From assembly GCA_018058445.1 (NCBI GenBank), contig JAGOZY010000100.1:1-5268 (forward strand): a stretch of 5,268 nt of DNA, written 5' to 3'. Shown one piece after another: positions 1-5,268 of the stretch. This stretch comes from Negativicutes bacterium (lineage in GTDB: Bacteria > Bacillota > Negativicutes > JAGOZY01). The position numbers were made by a program, and so were the translations under genes. Under the pieces are notes generated by a model, which searched no databases, was not told where the DNA came from, and worked only from the letters and a program-made list of their open reading frames with translations. The first letter of the stretch is position 1, and every line of letters begins with the position of its first letter.

Positions 1-441
1 GCCTTCTCCCTTTCTCTTTTTTGGGCATTAATGGCAGTTGGACGCTTTGCTTCAGGCTATTTGAGCCGAATGATTTCACTCAAAAAGTTCTTGCATCTTC
101 TGATGGGATTTTCCTTAATCGGTTTTGTAGGCTCCATCTGGCTATTAAGCTCCCAATGGGCATTTTTCTGGGTAGCTCTTGCCGGATTGGGTTGCTCCGG
201 TCTCTACGCGACTATTCTTTCGCGAGGCACTCTCCTGCTCACAGCCCCCTCAGCTAAATTAACCAGCTCTATGGTAACCATCGGATCGTTTGGTACAGTC
301 GCAGCGATGGTCATATCGGGCTTACTTAAAAATCATCTTTCGATTCATTCCCTGCTTATCTTTTATTTTATATTATTATTCACATCAGCCATTGCCATCA
401 GTTTATCCTTTGTTACAGAAAATAAATCAAAGAGAAGCTAA
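1..441 (+). CDS. MFS transporter, C-terminal part (5' end outside window)
   Basis: The reading frame is open from the first base and ends at TAA 439-441, giving the last 146 residues of a membrane transporter; the start lies upstream of the window. The visible part has about five hydrophobic segments, fitting TM8 to TM12 of a 12-TM major facilitator. The stretch VGRFASGYLSR (residues 13-23) followed by basic residues looks like the loop motif A repeat between TM8 and TM9. GLGCSGLYATILSRG resembles the TM10 end of sugar-type MFS proteins such as the FucP group. The tail (ENKSKRS) is short, polar and basic, as expected for a cytoplasmic C-terminus. An ATG at 31 is internal to this TM segment and is not the start. 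The family call is good; the substrate cannot be read from this fragment. It is coupled to the secreted-protein gene 10 nt downstream. Confidence 0.85.
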   Translation, partial: AFSLSLFWALMAVGRFASGYLSRMISLKKFLHLLMGFSLIGFVGSIWLLSSQWAFFWVALAGLGCSGLYATILSRGTLLLTAPSAKLTSSMVTIGSFGTVAAMVISGLLKNHLSIHSLLIFYFILLFTSAIAISLSFVTENKSKRS

Positions 442-445
442 GGAG
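440..445 (+). promoter_or_regulatory. Ribosome binding site overlapping the MFS stop codon
   Basis: AAGGAG lies 6 nt before the ATG at 452 and shares bases with the transporter's TAA (439-441). This fixes the start of the secreted protein at 452 instead of the in-frame upstream ATG at 290, which lies inside the transporter gene. The overlap suggests translational coupling of the two genes. Confidence 0.85.
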
Positions 446-451
446 AGTATT

Positions 452-1528
452 ATGAAAATCTGGAACAAATTCTTAACGGCTAGTGTTCTGTTTATGTATT
501 TATCCTTTGGAATTGCCGAAGGTGCAGCAGATACTGTAAAATTTAACCCCCAATGGAAAGCTGGCGAAGAAGCTGAGTATCTCACCCATGCTCTGATTAG
601 CCTAAAGATCGCCGAGTATCCTAAGTTTTCTGGAACGATTCTGGATATCCAAGGAAAAACAACCTATCAAGTCCTTGAAACCACAAAAAAATCAACTTCT
701 TTGCGTAGATCAAACTCAGACACCGTGATCACAACTCCTTTCGCAGCATCCCTTTCCCCTGAATTGCAAGCTTATACCTACTCACTCCAAAATAACCTCA
801 CAGAACTTGCTGAATTATTCGATACCTCTCGAGACGAATATGATTTAAACCAGAAGGGATATCTTATTCGTACAAATAATGTCGATGAACAAAGACAGTG
901 GCTTGAAGAATATTATAATTTCTTTAAACGGTCTTCTCTGTCCACAACTTCAACTTATGATATTTTATCAGAGCAACAGAAACAACTCGCTCTTTTAATC
1001 CAAGAAACACCGGATAAACCAGAAAAAGTTTACGGTGTTCATCCTACAGATTTTTTCAGAAAATCTTTCCCAACCGAGCAAAAAATTTCCAACCCACTTA
1101 AAGTTCCTCTACCCAAAGAACCCGGCAAAAAAGCTCTAACCATAGAAATTCCAGGCGAACTTCTGGCTCTGAAAAATGGTTCTTCAAATCAAATCATCAC
1201 AACCTATTCGCTCTCCAATGAGGATGCGGCTAGTTTAATAATTGATCTACTCAATCGCGAAAATCCTAAAGAAGCACAACAATTTCAAGAATCTTGGAAA
1301 AAGCTCAAAACACTCGGGGTTCGCTTCAACTCAGACATGGAGATCACAAGCGAATTCCACTTTCAAGATGGTGACAACTGGCCAAACCTTCTCACGACTC
1401 ACTATGAATGGACATTTATCCTAGTCCTTAAACCCTTAAAAACACTCGATAGTTCCAAATTAGAATTACTCCCGGACTCGTTACATGGGAAATTAATAGT
1501 CACCCTACAAGAAACGAAAAATAACTGA
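452..1528 (+). CDS. Hypothetical secreted protein, 358 aa
   Basis: I do not recognise this family. The ATG at 452 is chosen because AAGGAG sits 6 nt upstream and the product then begins with a classic signal peptide: positive start (MKIWNK), hydrophobic core at residues 8-22, and a small-residue region (AEGAA) with likely cleavage near residue 26. There is no lipobox cysteine, and no cysteine anywhere in the 358 residues, which is common in extracellular Gram-positive proteins. The mature part is hydrophilic, with alternating charged and beta-prone stretches, a central helical and Gln/Tyr-rich zone (about 145-185), a Pro/Lys-rich linker (about 213-228), and a C-terminal beta-like region that includes a Trp/His-containing stretch near 308-321. 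No catalytic motif, repeat, TM anchor or LPXTG signal is visible. It follows the MFS gene by 10 nt and is closed by a terminator, so it is probably a co-expressed extracytoplasmic partner. Function unknown. Confidence 0.85.
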   Translation: MKIWNKFLTASVLFMYLSFGIAEGAADTVKFNPQWKAGEEAEYLTHALISLKIAEYPKFSGTILDIQGKTTYQVLETTKKSTSLRRSNSDTVITTPFAASLSPELQAYTYSLQNNLTELAELFDTSRDEYDLNQKGYLIRTNNVDEQRQWLEEYYNFFKRSSLSTTSTYDILSEQQKQLALLIQETPDKPEKVYGVHPTDFFRKSFPTEQKISNPLKVPLPKEPGKKALTIEIPGELLALKNGSSNQIITTYSLSNEDAASLIIDLLNRENPKEAQQFQESWKKLKTLGVRFNSDMEITSEFHFQDGDNWPNLLTTHYEWTFILVLKPLKTLDSSKLELLPDSLHGKLIVTLQETKNN

Positions 1529-1561
1529 CTAAATAAAATTTCTTCTCTTCATCAATTTATA

Positions 1562-1612
1562 AAACTTTAAAAAGAATCTGACTCATTTCGAGTCAGATTC
1601 TTTTTAAAGTTT
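1562..1612 (+). terminator. Rho-independent terminator, perfect 23-bp stem
   Basis: The arms 1562-1584 and 1590-1612 are perfectly complementary, with a 5-nt loop (ATTTC, 1585-1589). The G/C-containing core (GAATCTGACTC) is flanked by A and T tracts, and T-rich sequence continues after the hairpin (TTTTTT at 1618-1623). It begins 33 nt after the stop of the secreted-protein gene and should end the MFS/secreted-protein transcript. The stem is near-symmetrical, so it could act on both strands. Confidence 0.85.
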
Positions 1613-1658
1613 CGACATTTTTTGACAAGCCTATTTTTAAAACGATTTAATTTCTTTT
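1611..1658 (+). repeat. Imperfect direct repeat, copy A
   Basis: This copy starts TTCGACATTTTTT at 1611, overlapping the last two bases of the terminator stem. After a variable ~10-nt spacer it continues as TATTTTTAAAACGATTTAA, then TTTCTTTT. The same block order recurs 140 nt downstream at 1751, with the 35 bases after the T-run matching in length without net gaps. The flanking sequence is T-rich, so part of the match may be compositional; the shared TTCGACA and AAAACGRTTTA blocks are less easily explained that way. Confidence 0.45.
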
Positions 1659-1750
1659 CTTTTAAATTAAGCTTCTTTGATTGCTTAAACTCTTTTTTTG
1701 TTTCTTTTGTGATAATTTTACTATTTTACAAGCAACTTCACGATACTTAT

Positions 1751-1799
1751 TTCGACATTTTTTTAAATTTCTACTTTTTGAAAACGGTTTATTTCTTTT
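1751..1799 (+). repeat. Imperfect direct repeat, copy B
   Basis: This is the second copy of the unit at 1611-1658. It has TTCGACATTTTTTT, then a diverged spacer, then CTACTTTTTGAAAACGGTTT and ATTTCTTTT. Differences from copy A are mostly single substitutions plus one extra T in the T-run. The right half of this copy contains the TTGAAA of the candidate promoter at 1778; that hexamer is not preserved in copy A. Confidence 0.45.
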
Positions 1800-1806
1800 T
1801 TAAACT
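1778..1806 (+). promoter_or_regulatory. Candidate sigma-A-type promoter
   Basis: TTGAAA (1778-1783) is separated by 17 nt from TAAACT (1801-1806), five and four matches to the consensus hexamers. Transcription would start near 1813 and give the HTH gene a leader of about 190 nt. In such T-rich sequence a chance match is quite possible. A competing candidate is the TATGAT at 1952-1957, which would give a leader of about 40 nt but has no good -35. Confidence 0.3.
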
Positions 1807-1866
1807 ATGGTAACATTTGAAACGAGGAGCAAATTAATTATCTACAAAATAAATATTAATCGCTTT

Positions 1867-1890
1867 TTTTAGAAAACTACAGTTCTAAAA
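1867..1890. promoter_or_regulatory. 8-bp inverted repeat, possible operator
   Basis: TTTTAGAA (1867-1874) and TTCTAAAA (1883-1890) form a perfect dyad with an 8-nt spacer. It is too weak and A/T-rich to be a convincing terminator. Its position about 110 nt upstream of the HTH start is compatible with a binding site for a dimeric regulator, possibly the HTH protein itself, but that is inference from symmetry alone. Confidence 0.25.
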
Positions 1891-2003
1891 TTTTAATTCG
1901 AAAAAATGTGACTCTAAAGAATATCAGATCATCTATATTTATGTTTTATTTTATGATTCTTTCGGTAAATCAATGCCTATAAAAAATAAAGGGGGAGAAT
2001 GTT

Positions 2004-2279
2004 ATGAAATCTAAGTTAGTAACACCACAAAATCCGATGTCTCCAGAGGAAATCCGAGCCCGCTTAATCATGAAAAAAGTTAAGCAGATCGATATCGCAA
2101 GGCAATGTGAGGTTTCTCATGTTGCAGTTCGATTGGTGATCGAAGGAAAAACGGTAAGCAGACGTATCCGGCAAGCGATTGCCAACGTCATTGAAGTTCC
2201 TCTTGAAGTGATTTGGCCAACTCATGGTGTAGTACCAAACCTCGGTGATACCTCAAAAACCTATTCAATCTTTAGTTAA
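2004..2279 (+). CDS. Small helix-turn-helix DNA-binding protein (Ner/XRE-like), 91 aa
   Basis: This is a compact putative transcription regulator. Residues 15-72 form a five-helix HTH fold of the Ner/XRE type. EEIRARLIMKK is the first helix, QIDIARQCEV (28-37) the positioning helix, SHVAVRLVIEGK (38-49) the turn and recognition helix, and RRIRQAIANVIEVPLEVIWP (53-72) resembles the closing part of phage- and Bacillota-type regulators in which a basic helix precedes a PxxxxWP ending. The remaining ~19 residues are polar tail. The start at 2004 is supported by GGGGGAG at 1991-1997, 6 nt upstream, and by an in-frame stop at 1980-1982. It has its own terminator and no co-directional partner, so it seems monocistronic. 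A phage-derived or housekeeping regulator are both possible; the target is unknown. No integrase or other phage gene is present nearby. Confidence 0.8.
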   Translation: MKSKLVTPQNPMSPEEIRARLIMKKVKQIDIARQCEVSHVAVRLVIEGKTVSRRIRQAIANVIEVPLEVIWPTHGVVPNLGDTSKTYSIFS

Positions 2280-2284
2280 AGCAG

Positions 2285-2317
2285 AAAAAAGCACCCGCAA
2301 ATTGCGGGTGCTTTTTT
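2285..2317. terminator. Bidirectional Rho-independent terminator
   Basis: A 15-bp perfect stem has arms 2285-2299 and 2303-2317 and a 3-nt loop. The core GCACCCGCA/TGCGGGTGC is flanked by A6 and T6, so each strand reads as a G/C-rich hairpin followed by a T run. On the plus strand the T tract is extended by TTCTTTTTT to 2326. It sits 5 nt after the HTH stop and 14 nt after the stop of the convergent GGT-family gene, and serves both. Confidence 0.93.
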
Positions 2318-2331
2318 ATTCTTTTTTGTAA

Positions 2332-3954
2332 TCACCAAGTAGCTGCATATCCTTCAGTTCGATATTCACTACCGGCAGCATATGTGCCATTCGGTAAGCG
2401 ACAAATAATCTGCCCCCGACCAAATACCCCATCCTCTTGCGAGTATTGAATATCATGACCTTTGCGAACCAGTGCCGCTGCGACCTGCTGAGGGAAAGAA
2501 GGCTCTACAGTAACTTTTTTCCCGCCGTCCCACTGCCAACGAGGAGCATCCAACGTTGCTTGGGGATTTAAGTGGAAATCCACCATATTGCTGACAACCA
2601 TCAGATGAGCTTGTGGCTGAATCGGCCCGCCCATGACGCCGAAAGGCCCGACTGCTTCGCCATCTTTCGTCATAAATCCAGGAATGATTGTGTGGTACGG
2701 ACGTTTGCCCGGCACAACATACTTAACGCTGTCTTTGTCCAGATTAAATGCAAAGCCGCGATCTTGGAAAGCAATTCCCATATCAGGGATAACAACGCCA
2801 GAACCAAATCCATAGTAGTTACTTTGGATATAAGAGACCATATTTCCTTCGTCATCGGCTGTACAAAGATAGACCGTACCACCACCTGGTGGTTTACCCG
2901 GAGTTGGATCAATCGCAGTTTCGCCAATCAGTTTACGACGCTCAGCAGCATATTCTTTCGAAAGTAAACCTTCGATGTCCATATCCACAAAACGCGGGTC
3001 ACCAATATAGTGATGACCATCAGCAAAAGCTAATTTTAGTGATTCCATTTGCTTATGATAAGTATCTGGGTGATCTTTTCCCATTGGGAAATCAAACCCT
3101 TCAAGAATATTAAGAGCAGTTAAAACAACCAATCCTTGTCCATTTGGCGGGATCTGCCAAACGTTATAGCCCCGGTAAGTTGTTGTTAAAGGCTCCACCC
3201 ACTCCGGCTGATGAGCTGCCAGATCGTCTTTACGTAAAAAGCCGCCATGCTCTTTCATGAAAGCATCAATTTTATCAGCGATTCGTCCGCGATAGAACGA
3301 CTCCGCTTTCGTCTCAGCAATTTCACGCAATGTTGCAGCGTGACCAGGCAATTTCATCACATCGCCTGGCTCAGGAAGTGTTCCATCAGGAGCAAAAGTA
3401 TCAAACCAACCTTTAAATACTTCACCCTGAGTTTGTCTTTCCTTTGCGAAAATACCGCCCCCACGTTTCCAATAACGGGAAGCCGTTGGATGAACTGGGA
3501 AACCTTCTTCAGCATATTTAATGACCCGCGATAAGACTTCAGTTAAAGGAAGTTTACCGTATTTTTCTGATAGAGCTGCCCATGCGGAAGGAATTCCTGG
3601 CACAGTGATTGGAATCAATCCATACTGAGGAATCGCATCGACTCCTTTAGCCCGAATATTTTCTTCTGTCATCAGTGCTGGTGCTGCTCCACTAGCGTTA
3701 AGACCATGAAGTTTTTTCTCTTTTGCAATCCAGACCAAAGCAAAAGCATCGCCACCAATACCATTACCAGTAGGTTCTACGACAGTCAGTGCTGCTGCTG
3801 TTGCAATCGCTGCATCAATCGCATTTCCACCCGCCTTCAGTACATCGAGACCAATTTGAGCTGCTAGTGGCTGCGAAGTGCAGACCATTCCGCGACGACC
3901 GTATGTCACCTGACGGCGCGATGGGTAGGGAAGATAATGGGGATCAAAATTCAT
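2332..3954 (-). CDS. Gamma-glutamyltransferase-family Ntn-hydrolase proenzyme (YwrD-like), 540 aa
   Basis: This is a member of the GGT superfamily, which self-cleaves into two subunits and hydrolyses or transfers gamma-glutamyl groups, or in some branches other acyl groups. The N-terminal signature is complete: GMVCTSQPLAAQ (22-33), AGGNAIDAA (41-49), VVEPTGNGIGGD (58-69). The predicted nucleophile is Thr360 in GGGTVYL, giving a large chain of ~359 residues and a small chain of 181. Gly442-Gly443 (VMGGPIQPQ) match the oxyanion-hole pair. Length fits the 520-580 family range. There is no signal peptide, so it is likely cytoplasmic. The true start is ATG 3954, with AAGGAGG at 3969-3963; an in-frame TTG at 3972 overlaps that site and is rejected. 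Residues that bind the glutamyl group in E. coli GGT appear replaced (see findings), as in YwrD-like and cephalosporin-acylase-like members, so the substrate is uncertain. It lies 56 nt after the response regulator. Confidence 0.9.
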   Translation of the reverse strand: MNFDPHYLPYPSRRQVTYGRRGMVCTSQPLAAQIGLDVLKAGGNAIDAAIATAAALTVVEPTGNGIGGDAFALVWIAKEKKLHGLNASGAAPALMTEENIRAKGVDAIPQYGLIPITVPGIPSAWAALSEKYGKLPLTEVLSRVIKYAEEGFPVHPTASRYWKRGGGIFAKERQTQGEVFKGWFDTFAPDGTLPEPGDVMKLPGHAATLREIAETKAESFYRGRIADKIDAFMKEHGGFLRKDDLAAHQPEWVEPLTTTYRGYNVWQIPPNGQGLVVLTALNILEGFDFPMGKDHPDTYHKQMESLKLAFADGHHYIGDPRFVDMDIEGLLSKEYAAERRKLIGETAIDPTPGKPPGGGTVYLCTADDEGNMVSYIQSNYYGFGSGVVIPDMGIAFQDRGFAFNLDKDSVKYVVPGKRPYHTIIPGFMTKDGEAVGPFGVMGGPIQPQAHLMVVSNMVDFHLNPQATLDAPRWQWDGGKKVTVEPSFPQQVAAALVRKGHDIQYSQEDGVFGRGQIICRLPNGTYAAGSEYRTEGYAATW

Positions 3955-3962
3955 GTAGATTT

Positions 3963-3969
3963 CCTCCTT
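3963..3969 (-). promoter_or_regulatory. Ribosome binding site of the GGT-family gene
   Basis: On the minus strand, AAGGAGG lies 8 nt before the ATG at 3954. It is a near-perfect match to the 16S anti-SD, and it falls inside the upstream TTG-initiated extension, which is why the shorter 540-residue product is preferred. Confidence 0.9.
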
Positions 3970-4010
3970 CAATATAATAAAAGTTTATGTGATTACAAAA
4001 ATTAGTGACC

Positions 4011-4703
4011 CTAGCCCCGATCCCTGTATTGTCTAGGACTTAGACCGACATGACGCCGAAATAATGTACTAAAGTAGTGTTGACTTGCAAACCCAGCCCG
4101 GTCAGCCACCTCACCAATCGTCCAGTCGGGATTCGCGATCAACCATTCTTTCGCCTTCTCCAGACGCAATTGATTGATATACTCCGTCAGAGGCAATCCG
4201 ACTTCTTCATGAAATCGTCGACTCAGATAAGCCGGGTGAACGTGGACAACTGCCGCTAAATCGGAAAGCGAGAGCTTTTCGGAAAACTGTTTTTGCACAG
4301 TTTCTTGAACTTGGCTGATAACAGTCGAATAAATCTTTACTTCTTCTCGCTGGTGCTTCTGAAGCACAGCCAACAGCTCTCTTTCAATCACTGGTTTACT
4401 CAAATAATCAGCAACTCCCAGTTGGAGAGCCCTTCTTGTATGAGTGAAGTCAGTTTGAGCAGTCACCATCACAACCGGTAAATTGGGGTAATCCACTCGT
4501 AAACGCTCTGCCACTTCAAGACCATTCAAACCCGGCATATTGATATCCAGCAAGATGAGATCAAAAAACACCTTTTTGAGAGAACTTAGAGCTTCATTTC
4601 CGTCAACAGCTCGACGAACTTGCCACGAAGGATCAAAACTATGGATCATCCATTCAAGTTGATCTAACTCTAACGGTTCATCATCAACAATCAGTATCCG
4701 CAT
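4011..4703 (-). CDS. Two-component response regulator, REC plus AraC-type HTH (YesN-like), 230 aa
   Basis: This is a cytoplasmic DNA-binding response regulator. The receiver domain (about 1-118) has all the expected residues: Asp7-Asp8 acidic pair, phosphoacceptor Asp53 in LLDINMPGLNG, Thr81 in MVTA, and Lys103 in the LSKP motif. After a short linker, residues about 132-229 hold two AraC/XylS helix-turn-helix units: LSLSDLAAVVHVHPAYLSRRF (first HTH) and TIGEVADRAGFASQHYFSTLFRR (second HTH), with the classic ending GLSPRQYR. The start ATG at 4703 has GGGGAG 4 nt upstream (4713-4708). It is shorter than many YesN proteins because the linker is minimal. The kinase gene ends 28 nt upstream, so the two are a cognate pair. 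Related pairs often control nearby sugar or peptide uptake and metabolism genes; the target here is not shown by the sequence, though the GGT-family gene downstream is the obvious candidate. Confidence 0.93.
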   Translation of the reverse strand: MRILIVDDEPLELDQLEWMIHSFDPSWQVRRAVDGNEALSSLKKVFFDLILLDINMPGLNGLEVAERLRVDYPNLPVVMVTAQTDFTHTRRALQLGVADYLSKPVIERELLAVLQKHQREEVKIYSTVISQVQETVQKQFSEKLSLSDLAAVVHVHPAYLSRRFHEEVGLPLTEYINQLRLEKAKEWLIANPDWTIGEVADRAGFASQHYFSTLFRRHVGLSPRQYRDRG

Positions 4704-4707
4704 TCCA

Positions 4708-4713
4708 CTCCCC
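4708..4713 (-). promoter_or_regulatory. Ribosome binding site of the response regulator
   Basis: On the minus strand GGGGAG, within AAGGGGGAG, lies 4 nt before the ATG at 4703 in the 28-nt gap after the kinase stop. The spacing is slightly short but the match is good, and it confirms that start. Confidence 0.75.
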
Positions 4714-4731
4714 CTTACAAAAGATTATACC

Positions 4732-5268
4732 TTAAAGTACTCGACTTTCCATTTTCGCGGTTTCTTGGGGATCAATTTTGGGCCACCAAGCAACCGCTAA
4801 AGTGCTTTGACCTTCTTTTCGAAGCTGAATTCCAGCTTGACCCCCAAAGAGCAAATCAAGCCGTCGCCGCAAATTATGAAGTCCTTCACCACCCCGTCGC
4901 AAGTTACCTTGCTCCGGTTCCTCCGGACCATTATCTTGCACAATCAATTCGATAGTCCGTTCTTTTTCACTGAATTTTACAATCAGCTCCACTTGACCGA
5001 TTTGTTTTTCAAGGCCATGCTTGAAAGCATTTTCAATCAAAGTTTGAAGCAAATAAGGAATGATATACTCCTTTTTTAAACTCTCTGGACAGATGATTTG
5101 AATCGCTAAACGGCTACCAAAACGCATTTGTTGGATGCCCAAATAATGAGCAGACTGACTTAACTCATCTTCAATAAGCGCCACTGTTGGGCGAGAAGCA
5201 TAGCCAGCCCGAAGAAAAAGAGCCAAGTGTTCTAACGCTTGAAGGAGCTCCTGCCGTCTATCTAAGCG
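4732..5268 (-). CDS. Sensor histidine kinase, LytS/YesM-like, C-terminal part (5' end outside window)
   Basis: The frame is open to the window edge at 5268 and ends at TAA 4734-4732, giving the last 178 residues. They match the end of the His_kinase/HATPase_c module of LytS/YesM-type kinases. RRQELLQALEHLALFLR and the following EDELSQSAHYLGIQQMRFGSRL form the typical stretch after the phospho-His helix. An N box IENAFKHG lies at about residues 78-85, a G1 box DNGPE at about 112-116, and a G2 box GEGLHNLRRRL at about 127-137. The autophosphorylated His motif and any sensor or membrane segments lie beyond the window, so the signal cannot be judged. A TTG at 5226 is internal to the domain and not a plausible start. 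It is the upstream partner of the response regulator, 28 nt apart. The C-terminal tail after the ATPase core (~KIDPQETAKMESRVL) is short and polar. Confidence 0.92.
   Translation of the reverse strand, partial: RLDRRQELLQALEHLALFLRAGYASRPTVALIEDELSQSAHYLGIQQMRFGSRLAIQIICPESLKKEYIIPYLLQTLIENAFKHGLEKQIGQVELIVKFSEKERTIELIVQDNGPEEPEQGNLRRGGEGLHNLRRRLDLLFGGQAGIQLRKEGQSTLAVAWWPKIDPQETAKMESRVL

Larger units (their letters stand above)
1613..2003. other. AT-rich intergenic region, no credible gene
   Basis: About 390 bases of strongly AT-rich, T-tract-rich sequence lie between the hairpin terminator and the small HTH gene. A 63-codon open frame from TTG 1622 to 1813 encodes a Phe/Leu-rich, low-complexity product with no ribosome binding site, so it is not called. 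The region holds two copies of an imperfect ~50-bp direct repeat, a possible promoter (1778-1806), an 8-bp dyad (1867-1890), and a good -10-like TATGAT at 1952-1957 without a clear -35. It is either a long 5' leader and regulatory region for the HTH gene or decayed sequence. Confidence 0.6.

Noticed and set aside
290..451. 54-residue N-terminal extension of the secreted protein, from ATG 290
   Set aside because: It lies inside the MFS coding region in another frame, has no ribosome binding site, and would bury the signal peptide that begins at the well-supported ATG 452.
1622..1650. Perfect TTGACA at 1622-1627 as a -35 element
   Set aside because: The hexamer is perfect, but no acceptable -10 lies 16-18 nt downstream (ATTTAA or GATTTA at best), and it directly abuts the terminator T tract.
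1622..1813. 63-codon frame starting at TTG 1622
   Set aside because: The product is Phe/Leu-rich low complexity from T tracts, with a weak start codon and no ribosome binding site.
1824..1872. GAGGAG followed 7 nt later by an ATT-initiated 11-codon frame, resembling a leader peptide
   Set aside because: ATT starts are very rare, the peptide has no informative residue runs, and the following dyad is not a convincing attenuator.
2572..3534. Several open frames of 60-131 codons overlapping the GGT-family gene on both strands
   Set aside because: They are shadows of a long, well-supported coding frame, with no ribosome binding sites and no recognisable domains.
3955..3972. TTG start at 3972 for the GGT-family gene
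   Set aside because: The extension is encoded by the Shine-Dalgarno sequence itself; ATG 3954 has ideal spacing and an N-terminus that fits the family.
3969..3996. TTGTAA/TATATT promoter-like pair in the gap before the GGT-family gene
   Set aside because: Transcription would begin within or at the ribosome binding site, leaving it partly outside the mRNA; the hexamers are probably chance in an AT-rich gap.
4807..5079. 90-codon plus-strand frame opposite the kinase
   Set aside because: It is antisense to a conserved HATPase domain, with no start signal or domain.

Overview
The window reads as a chromosomal segment of a low-to-moderate GC member of the Bacillota, probably Bacillales. The grounds are strong Shine-Dalgarno sites (AAGGAG, GGGGGAG, AAGGAGG), a LytS/YesM-like kinase paired with a YesN-like AraC-type response regulator, a YwrD-like gamma-glutamyltransferase-family enzyme without a signal peptide, and hairpin/T-tract terminators. 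The genus cannot be fixed from this sequence.

Layout. Positions 1-1528 (+ strand) carry the 3' end of an MFS transporter gene, followed 10 nt later by a gene for an unrecognised secreted protein of 358 residues. The ribosome binding site of the second gene overlaps the transporter stop codon, so the two are almost certainly one operon. It ends at a perfect 23-bp hairpin (1562-1612). Positions 1613-2003 are very AT-rich with no convincing gene. They hold an imperfect ~50-bp direct repeat, a possible sigma-A promoter and a small dyad. At 2004-2279 (+) is a 91-residue helix-turn-helix protein. A terminator that works in both directions (2285-2317) separates it from the convergent minus-strand genes.

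The minus-strand block, read from right to left, is: a sensor histidine kinase cut by the window edge (5268 to 4732), a response regulator (4703 to 4011) and a GGT-superfamily enzyme (3954 to 2332). Gaps are 28 and 56 nt with no hairpin terminator seen, so a single transcript ending at the shared terminator is likely. The kinase senses an unknown signal, the regulator is a phosphorylation-controlled AraC-type DNA-binding protein, and the enzyme may be a co-transcribed effector or a regulatory target.

The most notable points are the unrecognised cysteine-free secreted protein tied to a transporter, a GGT-family enzyme whose usual glutamate-binding residues appear to be replaced (so its substrate is open), and the repeat-bearing AT-rich region upstream of the small HTH gene. 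No mobile element, CRISPR array, tRNA or rRNA was seen, and nothing here is clearly a new defence or other multi-gene system.
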